In this document: positions 25,575 to 39,579 of the stretch, one piece after another
Layout of the letters: every line of letters starts with the position of its first letter
Position numbering within the stretch: position 1 is the stretch's first letter
Source: Hydrocarboniclastica marina
GTDB taxonomy: Bacteria > Pseudomonadota > Gammaproteobacteria > Pseudomonadales > Oleiphilaceae
Assembly: GCF_004851605.1 (NCBI RefSeq)
Contig: NZ_CP031093.1
Span: 1,798,001-1,862,000, forward strand
Length of the DNA stretch: 64,000 bases
Reading direction: 5' to 3'
Program-made: the position numbers and the translations under genes
Notes under the pieces: model-generated
Told to the model about the DNA's origin: nothing
Databases searched by the model: none
What the model saw: the letters and a program-made list of their open reading frames with translations, nothing else

Positions 25575-26612
25575 ATGTCGCGACAAGGCAAGCCGGTTAG
25601 CCGGGCGCCCAGATCAACCCCACAAAACCCCGCCCAGGCGAGCCAAAGCCAAAGGCAGCCGCCGGAACGTCTCCAGAAAGTACTGGCCAGAGCCGGGCTC
25701 GGTTCCCGCCGTGAGCTGGAGGCCCTGATTGAGGCGGGTCGAATCGCTATCAATGGTGTAGCCGCGGATCTTGGCGCGAAGCTGGCGCCGGGCGACACCG
25801 TCGAAATCGACGGAAAGCCCGTCAGCCTGGACGGTATTTTCGAATCCGAGCGACGCGTGCTTATCTATAACAAGCCCGAGGGGGAGGTTACAACGCGTCA
25901 GGATCCCGAGGGCCGGCCAACTGTTTTCGACCGACTGCCCAAGCTCAAGAGCCAGCGATGGATTTCGGTGGGCCGGCTGGATATCAACACGACAGGTTTG
26001 CTGCTTTTTACCACGGACGGCGAACTGGCCAACCGGCTCATGCATCCGTCGCATCAGGTTGACCGGGAGTACGCTGTGCGTGTTTTCGGCGAAGTTGACG
26101 AAGCGATGCAGCAGCGGCTGGTCGAAGGTGTCCTACTTGATGACGGTATGGCGGCTTTTTCGGATCTGGCGCCAGCGGGAGGTTCAGGGCTCAACCGCTG
26201 GTTTCACGTTACATTGCTGGAAGGGCGCAACCGAGAGGTTCGCCGGCTCTGGGAATCCCAGGGGGTGAAGGTCAGCCGGCTGAAACGCGTTCGATTCGGC
26301 CCGATACTGCTGCCGAGCCGGGTATCGCTGGGCCGCTGGGAGGAGCTTGACCAGAAAACGGTCGACGGGCTCAGTGCCCAGGTAGGTCTGGAGCCCAAGG
26401 CGCTGCCGGTCAAAGCGCCGGACGAGAAAGCCCGATTCGAACGGCAGAAGAGTAAAGCCGCGCCAGCGGCAAAAGCCCGCGCTAGCGCACGGCGCAAGAA
26501 ACCGGATGAGCGGGATTCAGATGATGCGCCGCGGCGGGTCAGCCGGGACCAGCTTGCGACTAAAGCACCACGTAAACGACGCGCTCCCAAACCCAGCCGC
26601 CGACAGTCCTGA
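25575..26612 (+). CDS. rluB: 23S rRNA pseudouridine synthase RluB
   Basis: A 345-residue enzyme expected to make pseudouridine 2605 in 23S rRNA. An S4 RNA-binding domain ([20 protein letters not shown]) precedes the RsuA-type catalytic domain with Asp136 in [14 protein letters not shown]. The C-terminal 80 residues are a Lys/Arg/Ala-rich low-complexity tail, common in RluB. The position after scpB supports RluB over RsuA or RluE. It converges on the next gene with 12 bp between stops. Confidence 0.92.
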   Translation: MSRQGKPVSRAPRSTPQNPAQASQSQRQPPERLQKVLARAGLGSRRELEALIEAGRIAINGVAADLGAKLAPGDTVEIDGKPVSLDGIFESERRVLIYNKPEGEVTTRQDPEGRPTVFDRLPKLKSQRWISVGRLDINTTGLLLFTTDGELANRLMHPSHQVDREYAVRVFGEVDEAMQQRLVEGVLLDDGMAAFSDLAPAGGSGLNRWFHVTLLEGRNREVRRLWESQGVKVSRLKRVRFGPILLPSRVSLGRWEELDQKTVDGLSAQVGLEPKALPVKAPDEKARFERQKSKAAPAAKARASARRKKPDERDSDDAPRRVSRDQLATKAPRKRRAPKPSRRQS

Positions 26613-26624
26613 TAAGCTGGTGCA

Positions 26625-27593
26625 TCAGTTCGTGACTGGGCTGAGTGCCAGTGCCGGCTGACTGAATATTGCTTTACAGGTTTTGTTGCGACCGTCCCGC
26701 TTGGCCTGGTAGAGCGCCGCATCGGCTTGGGCAATAAACTCATTCGCGGTGCTGGCATACTGTTGGTGATACTCAGCGACGCCACTGCTCGTGGTCACAT
26801 TGACGACGAGTTCACCGTGGCGAATCGCATGCTGCTCCACTGCCACCCTGATCCGCTCGGCCACGATCATTGCGTCGTCAGCATTGGTATGTGGCAGTAG
26901 TACGGCAAATTCCTCGCCGCCATACCGGTAGGCCACGTCGCTGCTGCGAATGGCACACCGGATCACATGGGCAATCTCACACAGGACCCGGTCGCCGAAA
27001 ACATGGCCATGACAATCGTTGATTTGCTTGAAGTGGTCAAGATCGCAGAGTAGCAGCGCATGGGGCTCGCCATGGCGGCTGCTAAGGGTCGAGGACCGCT
27101 CCAGGGCATCAAGCAATGCCCGTTTATTGCCCAAGTGAGTCAGTGAATCGGTAAGCGCTGCATCCCAGGCTTGCCGGTGCTGCCAACAATTGCGCAACGG
27201 AAACACGAGGATACCGATCATCTGCTCCAGTACTGCGAGCTCTTCCTCGGCAAATCTCGTGCGCCGATTGATAGTAAGATAGCCCAGGCTCTGACCCTGC
27301 AGCGCAAGGTTATATTGGCAGTTATGCTGGCCGCCATAGCCTTCGGTGTAGACGTAGCTGTCATGATCCTGATCGTGCTGGTAGCAGAAGCTGTTAAACG
27401 CCATGATCGAGCGTAGCTCTTCCAGAAACACAGCCAGACATTGATCCAGTTCAAGCGAACTGTGTAGTCGTCGGCACAGGCGGGTGAAAACATCCTGCGC
27501 ATTGTTCCAGGAATTCATCAGCTCGCGGTGTTGCGCGATCAGCTGGGCTTTTTTCGTTCGGTCTTGGGCATCCTGAGATACTAACTTCGCCAT
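26625..27593 (-). CDS. GAF-like/GGDEF diguanylate cyclase
   Basis: A 322-residue cytoplasmic enzyme likely to make cyclic di-GMP. The C-terminal half has the active-site motif RYGGEEFAVLLP and an RSSD inhibitory I-site five residues before GGEEF, so product inhibition is expected. The N-terminal 150 residues look like a GAF-type sensory domain with no transmembrane segment. It is a single gene convergent with rluB. The signal it senses is unknown. Confidence 0.9.
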   Translation of the reverse strand: MAKLVSQDAQDRTKKAQLIAQHRELMNSWNNAQDVFTRLCRRLHSSLELDQCLAVFLEELRSIMAFNSFCYQHDQDHDSYVYTEGYGGQHNCQYNLALQGQSLGYLTINRRTRFAEEELAVLEQMIGILVFPLRNCWQHRQAWDAALTDSLTHLGNKRALLDALERSSTLSSRHGEPHALLLCDLDHFKQINDCHGHVFGDRVLCEIAHVIRCAIRSSDVAYRYGGEEFAVLLPHTNADDAMIVAERIRVAVEQHAIRHGELVVNVTTSSGVAEYHQQYASTANEFIAQADAALYQAKRDGRNKTCKAIFSQPALALSPVTN

Positions 27594-28068
27594 TTCTAGT
27601 GCTCCGGCCTTTGATAACGCTTACAAAGCGAAATGCGTGCCGGAATGGCTGAAAATCACAGCGAAACAGTAATCTATGTTAAAGAAAGACGCGATCCCAG
27701 CCGATGGATACGCTGGCTGGAGACGAGAGCGGCAAGAATTTGACTGGGTAACGGGCTTTGCCGGCCGCCTCGCGTAAGAAGGCTCGGGATGCAGCGTAGC
27801 TTCTAGCCCGACCGCGGGCTGCTGTTCCGCCGGCAAAAGTCTGAGAAACTTAAAGAGAGCGCGCATCGCAGATAGGCTCGGGCGCCCCGGGCCGGTCTTG
27901 CGCGCCCGGTGCTCGAACCGTGGTGCGCGTGCTCAATCCGAGAGACACTGAAGCTGCGTGAACGGGGCTGATTGAGAAACAGCGTGGCCTGCCTGGCCAG
28001 TATCTTTCGCACGTGTTCTGCTGTGCTAGAATCCCGGGTTCTTTTCACGAGCTACTGTTGACCCAACT
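27594..28068. other. Intergenic region before the GntR-smc cluster
   Basis: 475 bp with no supported gene; the short frames here have no ribosome site. An extended -10-like TGCTAGAAT at 28024-28032 could start transcription of the GntR gene, but its -35 is poor. I see no terminator or repeat. Confidence 0.35.
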
Positions 28069-28767
28069 ATGAGATTCCAGGCCCCTGAGAGCCTTTCCGA
28101 GCAGATAGCCCAGCATGTAGGGCAGCGTATAATCACGGGTGTGCTCGAACCCGGCGAGCGTGTGCAGGAACTGAAGATTGCGGGAGAGCTGGACGTCAGT
28201 CGTGGCTCCGTACGTGAAGCCTTGCTTATCCTCGAGCGGCGGCACCTTGTCCAGATCATCCCGCGCCGGGGCGCCGTGGTTTCTGCGCTGTCGCCCGACC
28301 TGGTCAACAGCCTCTATGACATCTACATTCCGCTTCTGTTATTGCTGGCTGATAAGGTTGTGGAGAAGTGGCAACCTGCAGATCTTGCCGCTATGGCGGC
28401 CCAGGTAACGCGTCTGGAAAAGCATATCGCCCGCGGGGAAAGCGAAGTAGCTGACGTGATCGAAGCGGGGTTTGAAGTGATGCGCCTGTGCTACCCGATT
28501 GTCCAGAATCCCTACCTGGCCGAGACCCTTGAAAACTTCAGGCCCGCTGTGAGTCGCACCTACCACCTGGCCATGCGCTCATACCGCGGCGAGGCCGAGC
28601 GGAGCCAGGCATTCTTCCGTGAGCTGCTAGCGACCGCTCAGGCACGTAGCAGGGAAGGGATTGCGGCAGCCATACGCGAATATGCAGAGCATCAGCGGTC
28701 GATCGTTCTCGAGGCGCTCGCCGTCCGCCCTCGTAATGGCAAGAACGAAACAGGACGCTTTGATTGA
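28069..28767 (+). CDS. GntR-family regulator (FadR/FCD subfamily)
   Basis: A 232-residue transcription factor. The winged helix-turn-helix covers residues 5-75 (IAGELDVSRGSVREALLILERR is the recognition region, with the family PRRGAVV wing). The all-helical C-terminal effector domain resembles FCD/FadR-type domains. It sits 52 bp upstream of smc, as in Pseudomonas, where a GntR gene precedes smc-zipA-ligA. The ligand and target genes are not known to me. The start has only a weak ribosome site. Confidence 0.88.
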   Translation: MRFQAPESLSEQIAQHVGQRIITGVLEPGERVQELKIAGELDVSRGSVREALLILERRHLVQIIPRRGAVVSALSPDLVNSLYDIYIPLLLLLADKVVEKWQPADLAAMAAQVTRLEKHIARGESEVADVIEAGFEVMRLCYPIVQNPYLAETLENFRPAVSRTYHLAMRSYRGEAERSQAFFRELLATAQARSREGIAAAIREYAEHQRSIVLEALAVRPRNGKNETGRFD

Positions 28768-28819
28768 CCGGCCTTCCAAGGCCGAACCCTGCAATCTCTG
28801 GAATAATGGCTGAACGACT

Positions 28820-31800
28820 ATGCGGCTGAAGTCTATCAAGCTGGCCGGCTTCAAATCGTTTGTGGACGCGACGACTGTGCCGTTCCCAACCAACATGACG
28901 GCGATTGTTGGCCCTAACGGTTGCGGCAAATCCAATATTATCGATGCGGTTCGCTGGGTTATGGGTGAAAGCTCAGCCAAATTCCTCCGCGGCGAATCGA
29001 TGTCCGATGTTATTTTCAACGGCTCCCACAGTCGCCAACCGGTTGGGCAGGCGTCCATCGAGCTGGTGTTTGATAACAGCGATCTGACCGCGCCTGGCGA
29101 ATTTTCGGCGTTTACAGAGATATCGGTGAAACGTCGGGTAACCCGCGAGGGGCAGTCTGAGTACTTCCTCAATGGTACCCGCTGTCGGCGGCGCGATATT
29201 ACCGATTTGTTCCTTGGAACGGGGCTCGGGCCCCGTAGCTACGCCATTATCGAACAGGGCATGATCTCCCGCTTGATTGAAGCCCGGCCAGAGGAATTAC
29301 GCACCTATATCGAAGAGGCGGCAGGCATCTCCCGCTACAAGGAGCGTCGCAAGGAAACCGAGTCCCGCATGCGCCGGACCCAGGAAAACCTCGACCGCCT
29401 GACGGACCTGCGCGATGAGTTAGGGCGGCAGTTACAGCACCTGGAGCGTCAGGCCCAGTCAGCTGAAAAGTACCGCGCCTATAAGAAGGAAGAACGTCAG
29501 AAAAAAGCCGAGCTGGCCGTCTTGCGTTGGCGTTCACTCGACCAGGAGCGTGAGCTCAGGCAGGCCGAGGTGCAGGAAACCGAGTTACAGCTCGAGCAGG
29601 CCGTTACTGCCCGGGTAAACCGCGAATCTTCACTTGAGTCGTTGCGCCAGGAGCAGGGGGACCGTAGCGAGCACTTCAATCGCGCCCAGGGACGCTTTTA
29701 TGAAGCTGGTGCTGACATTGCGCGTGTTGAACAGAGCCTGGAACACCAACGTCAGCGCGCGCGACAGCTGGCAAGAGAACTGGAACAGGCCCTTGAAAAC
29801 CAACAGGAACTCGCCCGCGAACTCGGCCAGGATGAAGACCGACTGGCGCTTGTGGCTGAGGAGCTTGCTGAGAATGAGCCCGCGCTCGATGAGTCCGCGG
29901 CCCGTTCGGATGAGTCCGGGCAGCACCTGCAAAATGCCGAAGCGGAGATGGGTGAGTGGCAGCAGCGTTGGGAGGAGTTCAGCCAAAAGTCCGCGGAGAT
30001 CCGCCAGCGGGCTGAAGTTGAGCAGTCCCGGATAAGGGCCGCGGAAGACAGCATCCAGAAACTGCAGGATCGCCAACGCCGGCAGGCTGACGAGCTTGAA
30101 CTGCTGGAGAGCCAGTTGGATCGTTCCGAGCTGGATGAATTGCGCGAAGAATGCGCTGCCCAGCAGGAAAAAGTCTCACTGTTGCAGGAGTCTACGGCTG
30201 AGGCCGAAGCGAAGATCGAACAGCTGCGCGACCGGGTCCAGTCAGCCGATCAGAAACTGAATGAAAGCCGCGGCATGCTCCAGCAACGGCGCGGCGAGCT
30301 GGCCTCGCATGAGGCGATGTTGGCCGAGCAGCTTGAAGATCGTGACGAAGCGATCAATGACTGGTTGCGCAGTCAGAATATGGCACATACGCCACGACTG
30401 GCCACTGAGCTTCAGGTAGAGCCGGGCTGGGAAGACGCCGTTGAGGCAGTGATGCAGAATCTGGCTCAGGCGCGACTTATTGACACCCTCGACGGGGTGC
30501 CTGCCGAGGACCTGCCACCCCGCCTGAGTCTTGTGGTCCGGCAGGGCGAAGTGCGCGCTGCAACGGGGTCTTTGCTGGAAAAGGTCGGCGGCGCCGGTGC
30601 GCTCGGGTCACTTCTCAACAGGGTAAAGTGCGCACCCGATCTGGCTGTGGCATTAGCATGGTCGAGCAAGCTCGATTCCGATCAGTCAGTAATAACGCCC
30701 CAGGGATACTGGGTGGGCGCGGGCTGGCTGCAAACCCCTGTGCGCGGCTCGGGCCAGATGGGCGTTATCGAGCGACAAAGAGCCGTTGAGTACCTGCAAG
30801 CGCAGTCCCATGAACTCGAGCAGAGCGTGACCGACCAGGGGGCATCCCTGCAGGGACTGCGGCGAGAGATGGCCGAGACAGAGCAGCAGCGCAAAGAGAG
30901 CCAGCAGGCCCAGGCTGAGGCGTCCCGGGCGCTGAGCGCGCTCGATTCGCGCATTGGTGCTATTCAGGCGAGAAGTGAGCAGATAGAAATGCGCCTCGAC
31001 CGCCTGCGGGAGGACCGGGTCGACCTGGCAGACCAGCGCACGGCGGAGGAAGAGCGACTGGCAGAAGCCCGTGAAATCTGGCAAGAGGCCATGGCCGGCA
31101 TGGAAGAGGGTGCCGACGAGAAAGAAACACTGTTGGGGCAGCGCGACACCGTACGGGAGCGACTCGACAGCCTGCGTTTGCAGGCACGGCAAGACCGCGA
31201 CCATCACCACCAGTTGCAGCTGCAGGTCCAGGCGCTTCGCAATCAGCGCGACGGGCTCAAAACGACCCTGGACCGGATGTCGTTGCAGCGCGAGCGGCTC
31301 GATGAACGTGTCACACTGCTCCGCGAAGGGCGGGAAGAGGCAGAAATGCCCATCGAGGATCTGGCACTCGAGCTGGAAGGCCTACTGGAAAGGCGTCTCG
31401 CGGAGGAGGAAAAGCTGGCGCATGCGCGCTCCGCCCTTGAAGCCATTGACACTCAGGTGAGGGACATCGAGCAACACCGGGCCGAAACCGAGCAGCGTAT
31501 CCAGCAGATACGCGACCACTTGCAGCGCCTCAAAATGGACACCCAGGCGCTCGAACTGCGCTGCACCGGGCATCTGGAACAACTGACAGAGCTGGAAGTG
31601 ACTCTCCAGAGCGTGATCGAGCACTTACCGGCGGAGGCTACCGAAGAAGAGTGGGACGCAGAGCTACAGCGGCTCGCCAACCGCATCCAGCGACTGGGCG
31701 CGATCAACCTCGCCGCGATCGACGAGTACCGGGTACAGAGCGAGCGCAAGAACTATCTGGATGAGCAGCACGCCGACCTGAGCGAAGCGCTCGAGACGCT

Positions 31801-32308
31801 TGAGGCCGCTATCCGCAAGATCGACCGGGAGACTCGGCAGCGCTTCAAGGAGACCTTTGACAAGGTCAACCAGGGTTTGCAGGAACTGTTCCCGAAGGTC
31901 TTTGGTGGCGGTAACGCTAGCCTGGAGCTGACCGGCGAGGACCTGTTGGAAACAGGCGTCACCATTATGGCGCGGCCTCCCGGCAAGAAGAACAGTACGA
32001 TCCATCTGTTGTCGGGGGGGGAAAAAGCGCTGACGGCCATTGCCCTGGTATTTTCGATTTTCCAGCTCAATCCGGCACCGTTCTGTATGCTTGACGAAGT
32101 CGACGCGCCTCTAGATGATGCCAACGTCGGGCGCTACGCCACCCTGGTTCGTGCCATGGCCAGCCAGGTGCAGTTTATTTATATCACCCATAACAAGATC
32201 GCGATGGAGATGGCTGATCAGTTAATGGGCGTGACCATGCACGAGCCCGGGGTGTCTCGCCTGGTCTCGGTTGACGTCGAAGCGGCAGCGGCGCTGGCCG
32301 AAGCGTGA
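28820..32308 (+). CDS. smc: Chromosome segregation ATPase Smc
   Basis: A 1162-residue SMC ATPase that compacts and segregates the chromosome with ScpA and ScpB. Walker A is GPNGCGKSN near residue 32; the signature motif LLSGGEKALTAIAL and Walker B CMLDEVDAPLDD are in the C-terminal head. Between the heads lie two long Glu/Gln/Arg-rich coiled-coil arms and a hinge around residues 510-640. Length is normal for bacterial Smc. Presence of Smc with ScpAB instead of MukBEF fits Pseudomonas/Marinobacter-type bacteria. Confidence 0.97.
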   Translation: MRLKSIKLAGFKSFVDATTVPFPTNMTAIVGPNGCGKSNIIDAVRWVMGESSAKFLRGESMSDVIFNGSHSRQPVGQASIELVFDNSDLTAPGEFSAFTEISVKRRVTREGQSEYFLNGTRCRRRDITDLFLGTGLGPRSYAIIEQGMISRLIEARPEELRTYIEEAAGISRYKERRKETESRMRRTQENLDRLTDLRDELGRQLQHLERQAQSAEKYRAYKKEERQKKAELAVLRWRSLDQERELRQAEVQETELQLEQAVTARVNRESSLESLRQEQGDRSEHFNRAQGRFYEAGADIARVEQSLEHQRQRARQLARELEQALENQQELARELGQDEDRLALVAEELAENEPALDESAARSDESGQHLQNAEAEMGEWQQRWEEFSQKSAEIRQRAEVEQSRIRAAEDSIQKLQDRQRRQADELELLESQLDRSELDELREECAAQQEKVSLLQESTAEAEAKIEQLRDRVQSADQKLNESRGMLQQRRGELASHEAMLAEQLEDRDEAINDWLRSQNMAHTPRLATELQVEPGWEDAVEAVMQNLAQARLIDTLDGVPAEDLPPRLSLVVRQGEVRAATGSLLEKVGGAGALGSLLNRVKCAPDLAVALAWSSKLDSDQSVITPQGYWVGAGWLQTPVRGSGQMGVIERQRAVEYLQAQSHELEQSVTDQGASLQGLRREMAETEQQRKESQQAQAEASRALSALDSRIGAIQARSEQIEMRLDRLREDRVDLADQRTAEEERLAEAREIWQEAMAGMEEGADEKETLLGQRDTVRERLDSLRLQARQDRDHHHQLQLQVQALRNQRDGLKTTLDRMSLQRERLDERVTLLREGREEAEMPIEDLALELEGLLERRLAEEEKLAHARSALEAIDTQVRDIEQHRAETEQRIQQIRDHLQRLKMDTQALELRCTGHLEQLTELEVTLQSVIEHLPAEATEEEWDAELQRLANRIQRLGAINLAAIDEYRVQSERKNYLDEQHADLSEALETLEAAIRKIDRETRQRFKETFDKVNQGLQELFPKVFGGGNASLELTGEDLLETGVTIMARPPGKKNSTIHLLSGGEKALTAIALVFSIFQLNPAPFCMLDEVDAPLDDANVGRYATLVRAMASQVQFIYITHNKIAMEMADQLMGVTMHEPGVSRLVSVDVEAAAALAEA

Positions 32309-32492
32309 GCCCATGCGGTTAGCCGCATTGTATTAGCTGGGCTGTTTGCATAAAGTTGTCCGGAAACCGGGCTGCCCACTAGCGCCGCGAGCTGGTTGCC
32401 CCGAGCACATGGGTCTGGCGGCGCAGAGCATCAAGAAACAATGCCGGGCTGGCGCCGGCCCGGCAAATCATTCTTCTGTATAGGTTAAGGAT

Positions 32493-35677
<3,185 letters not shown>

Positions 35678-35928
35678 GCCTGTACGGATAGGCTTGACCC
35701 TGCCGGGCTGACCGCTCTTACCGCGGATGTCTGTTTAAATGTCCGGTTCCAGGTGAGTGTCGGAGAACCGGTCTAGCCGGGCACGCGGCCGCGCCAGTGC
35801 TTTCATGCTGCCGCCAACGCTGGCTCGACTGATGAATCTGAGAACTTGCGCAGGTCCCTCCGTCCGTAAATCCAATACCATGGACCACGGGTAAAATCCT
35901 CTTAACACCGACAATTATGGAAGCATTC

Positions 35929-38799
35929 ATGGGGTTGGGAAATCGGCTGTACTGGGTCCTGGGGCTGGCGTTAATTCTTGGTGTTTCAGGCTGCAGCAAT
36001 GATGCGGATCCGGACGAGCCCGTGGTGCTTGGGACACCACCGGAAACAGCCTACCTCGGGGTTGAGTACGCTTATAACTTCGGCGCCTATGGTGGCGACG
36101 ATATCCTCGATTTCACCCTGGTCAATGCTCCCTCCTGGTTATCCTTCGAAGACACCACCAACAAGGCACGCTCTGGTGTCATCCTCCGGGGTGTCCCCGG
36201 TATAACCGGCGGGCGTAATGGGGAGGATGACCTCGGCAGCTACAACAATATTTCAGTAAACGTTACGGACGGCTCGCGCCTGGGCGGGAATGTTTTCGAT
36301 ATTACGGTCGAACACAACCCGCTGGCTGTTGAGGATGCGACTTTCACCGAGGGTGAATCAAAGCTGCCCCCGGCCGCCGCGGACGTTCTGGAGCGGGCCG
36401 GCGAAAGTGATTTCGACCCTGCTGAAGACAGCGTTTGCCTCCCACCTGACGTTGAGACCCAAGGCACCATCTCGGCATCCGTCCCCCAATATGACAACAG
36501 CGGAAACCTGGTTACCCAGAGCCAGACCTACAAGACCTGGCCCGTGCTGGTGCCAATTACCCTGGGGCATCCTTCTGTAGAGCCAGTGACTGTGGCTTTC
36601 CGACTTTCGTCCGCGTATCGGGATCCGTGCAAGAATGCGGCTGGGGACGAGGTGACCGGCGACGCCTGTACCTACGCGCAGGCTAACCAGGAAATCGCCC
36701 GTCTCGACTGGGACTTCGTCGCCTCCAGCGGTTCTCTTGAGACGCCCGAGTATCTGACCTATAACGCAGATGATTCCGGCGTCGGCACGGTCACGTTCGA
36801 GCCTGGAAAGACAACCTGTTTCATTCGTCTGGAAGTCATCGATGATCAATTGCCAGAGCTTAGCGAGGCCTTTCGGCTGGATCTGGTTGAAGTTCGGGAT
36901 GGACTCGCCAGCTTCAATGCTGCCGAGTCTGACAGCACCGCTGCGTTGGTCATAGAAGACGACGAGCCTTTCGTCACGTTTGAACCAGAGACGCTCGTGG
37001 TGTCAGAAGGCTCGAGCCGGACGATTACGGCACGACTGAATAAAGTGAACGATACTGGCGCGCCGCTGAAAGTCAAAGTGATCCACGATGCGCTGGCCAG
37101 CAGTGCAGATGATGCGGATTTCAGCCTTGCATTTGCCGGCCAACCAGATGATTCCGTAAAGTCCGTGACGGTCGAGATCCCGGCGGGCCAGCGGGAAGCT
37201 ACCTTTACTGTGAAAGCTCTGAACAATGCTTATGTGGAACCGGCAGATCCGAAAACAGCGGTTCCCGGCGAGAACCTCGCCGACCATGTTGACGACACGC
37301 TAATACTGAAGTCGGATGTAACTGCCCAGTTTGGCCGGAGCAACTATGCCGGGTCAGCGACTGCAAGTACCGAAGTTACGATCAACGAATGGGTCCAGAC
37401 AACCACATTCAACGCTGGCTCGGGGTTCAGTCCAACGGCTCTGGCGGTAGGTGATTACGGCGAGCTTTATGTTGCCGGCAATCAGGATGGCATAGAGGTC
37501 GACGGTGTCCTTATTGATGAGCAGGTCGCGATCTACTATCTCGACCGGCTGGGCCGTTTTAATGCCGATTCCGACGTTCCACCGGACCGGACGCCGATCT
37601 ACGTTAACCCGGGCGACGTGAATGCCCGGGTCAGCGGGCCGCGCCTGGCCTACAGTAGCCAGACTACCCAGGGCGAGAATGAAGCGCTGCTGGTACGTTC
37701 CCTGACCCTGGGTTACACCGTTGACTCTGGAGAGTTGTACCCCAACGCCGGCAAAGGCGGCAGGGATGTGGGCATCAGCCTCGTGCGGAACCAGGGCAAG
37801 GGAAATGGTTTTGAGCCCTTGTGGGAAGCTCAGCTAGGTTCCACAAGTGATGACATTCTGGTGGATATCGCTTTCAATGCCTCGGTAGGGATTCTGTTCA
37901 GCGCCCAAACTGAAGCGGCGTGGGGCTTGTCCGAGGAGCCCTATCGGGGCGGCACGGACTTCGTGCTGGGTCAGGTCGATTCAGTAGCCGTGGATAACAG
38001 TACCCAGCGTCATGATTTCAAGTGGGCCAAGTTGTTCGGTACCAGTGCAGACGACACACTGAAAGCGACACCGGTGTCGCCAAACGGGACGCTCTACCCA
38101 ACCGGGCAGACGCTGGGCGCTTTCGACACAGGCTCACCGCAGCACGGAGCGTCCGATCTGTTCTTTATCGATACCAGCGTCAATAACATTCTCGGCGAAA
38201 CCTACCAGTTGGGTACCAGTGCGCCCGACACCGTCGCGGATGCAGCCTTTATCGGCAATAACGTCTGGGCCGGCGGCTCAAGTACCGTGCCTTATAAGGT
38301 GCTGGCCGATGGAACACTTGACCCCGCGATTACGCCAGTGGGTAACAGTCGTGCTTATGTGATGGTGGTATCGGGTAACGAAGGCGCCATTAGTGCCATA
38401 TCACTGTCAGGCGCAGCGGGAACATCAGATCACAACATCACCAGTATTGCCGGCCTGAATGACTATGCGGTGATAGGGGGCAGTACGGAAACCGGTCCTT
38501 TCGTGGCAGATGTTCAGTCCGTCTACCCAGCCGCAATATTGGCCAGCGTTAGTTTAAAGGAACAGGAGCCTGTTGTTCCCGGGGACGAGGAAGAGGATGA
38601 GGAAGAGGAAGAGGAAGATCCCGTCCGGCAGATGCAGGAAAACTGGCGTTACCAGCTGCCGACGTCGACCGCAGTAACCCGTGTGATCGACGTGGCGGTC
38701 ACCGGTAACGGTAAAATCTTCGCTTTGATAGAAGAGGGTGATGATTCGGGTTATTCCGTAATTCTCCTGGACGAAACAGGCGTAAGGCTGGACCGGTAA
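35929..38799 (+). CDS. Large Calx-beta lipoprotein
   Basis: A 956-residue predicted lipoprotein of unknown function. The N-terminus is a lipoprotein signal with lipobox VSGC around residues 18-21. Ig/cadherin-like sequence follows, then two Calx-beta-type repeats (each ending in a segment like VIEDDEP or EIPAGQREATFTV). A later half looks like a beta-propeller-type SBBP region with repeated LGS/TSADD blocks. A nine-residue run of mostly Glu and Asp precedes the C-terminus. ATG 35929 is preferred to 35917 because GGAAG is just upstream of it. Probably surface-exposed and calcium-binding by inference. It ends 6 bp before a convergent gene. Confidence 0.75.
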   Translation: MGLGNRLYWVLGLALILGVSGCSNDADPDEPVVLGTPPETAYLGVEYAYNFGAYGGDDILDFTLVNAPSWLSFEDTTNKARSGVILRGVPGITGGRNGEDDLGSYNNISVNVTDGSRLGGNVFDITVEHNPLAVEDATFTEGESKLPPAAADVLERAGESDFDPAEDSVCLPPDVETQGTISASVPQYDNSGNLVTQSQTYKTWPVLVPITLGHPSVEPVTVAFRLSSAYRDPCKNAAGDEVTGDACTYAQANQEIARLDWDFVASSGSLETPEYLTYNADDSGVGTVTFEPGKTTCFIRLEVIDDQLPELSEAFRLDLVEVRDGLASFNAAESDSTAALVIEDDEPFVTFEPETLVVSEGSSRTITARLNKVNDTGAPLKVKVIHDALASSADDADFSLAFAGQPDDSVKSVTVEIPAGQREATFTVKALNNAYVEPADPKTAVPGENLADHVDDTLILKSDVTAQFGRSNYAGSATASTEVTINEWVQTTTFNAGSGFSPTALAVGDYGELYVAGNQDGIEVDGVLIDEQVAIYYLDRLGRFNADSDVPPDRTPIYVNPGDVNARVSGPRLAYSSQTTQGENEALLVRSLTLGYTVDSGELYPNAGKGGRDVGISLVRNQGKGNGFEPLWEAQLGSTSDDILVDIAFNASVGILFSAQTEAAWGLSEEPYRGGTDFVLGQVDSVAVDNSTQRHDFKWAKLFGTSADDTLKATPVSPNGTLYPTGQTLGAFDTGSPQHGASDLFFIDTSVNNILGETYQLGTSAPDTVADAAFIGNNVWAGGSSTVPYKVLADGTLDPAITPVGNSRAYVMVVSGNEGAISAISLSGAAGTSDHNITSIAGLNDYAVIGGSTETGPFVADVQSVYPAAILASVSLKEQEPVVPGDEEEDEEEEEEDPVRQMQENWRYQLPTSTAVTRVIDVAVTGNGKIFALIEEGDDSGYSVILLDETGVRLDR

Positions 38800-38805
38800 G
38801 GGGAA

Positions 38806-39435
38806 TCAGATGCTCTCGTGTTTCTGCGTCCGTTGCGCGTATAGCCGCAGATAGTCGGTCGCAGTAACCAGTGCAATGGCCTGGTTATCCGGGTCGACCA
38901 CCAGCGCGGACGCGATTCGGTAGCCGAGCATCTGCCGGGCCAATTCGTGGGCGTCCGTTTCAGGCGTTACCGTTATAAAAGCGGGCAGGGTCAGTGCATG
39001 CAGGTGGCTCTGTGCAGCCTGGTTCACCACCTTCAGCCGCTGCTCAAGTACCCACGCCAGATCTATAAGCCCTGCAACCGCGCCCTCGTGCAAGACAACC
39101 AGATGATGAATACCATGTTGCTCCATGAGCCCCTGCGCCTCTTCAAGCGTTGATCCCGAAGACAAGTCGATGATTGTCTGGCCACTCAGGTGGGCTACAG
39201 GCAGGTAGGGTATCTCCGGCAGGGCTTCATGCCCGGCTTCGTCCCGGTATCGGCTGGCGGCACGTTTGGCGGCCTGCTCCTCTATCACGTGGTGACGCGC
39301 TGCTTCGGTATCAAGTTGGGAGGCCGTTGCATGCATCGGCTCGGAAGCGGCAACCCTGGCGGCAGCTCGACGCCTTAACGCTGGGGGAAGCCGTTGCGGA
39401 CCCGGACGTGCCGGTTCGGATACAAAGATCGACAT
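38806..39435 (-). CDS. CBS-domain protein
   Basis: A 209-residue cytoplasmic protein with a pair of CBS motifs in the C-terminal 130 residues (TLEEAQGLMEQHGIHHLVVL and DAHELARQMLGYRIASALVV). CBS pairs bind adenosine ligands and act as regulatory modules. The N-terminal 70 residues are Arg/Ala-rich and look disordered. No enzyme domain is attached. It converges with the Calx-beta lipoprotein. Confidence 0.82.
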   Translation of the reverse strand: MSIFVSEPARPGPQRLPPALRRRAAARVAASEPMHATASQLDTEAARHHVIEEQAAKRAASRYRDEAGHEALPEIPYLPVAHLSGQTIIDLSSGSTLEEAQGLMEQHGIHHLVVLHEGAVAGLIDLAWVLEQRLKVVNQAAQSHLHALTLPAFITVTPETDAHELARQMLGYRIASALVVDPDNQAIALVTATDYLRLYAQRTQKHESI

Positions 39436-39579
39436 ATCAATACCCAGCTAAGGCGCGGCGCAAAAAACTTACCTACCTGAATCGGTAGCCTCCCCGGTTA
39501 TCGGCGAGGTAAGGCGATACTTGAGTATGCGGCTCCCGCCCGCTACGCCGAGGATACTCTGATCAGCGCAGGTTGGGCT

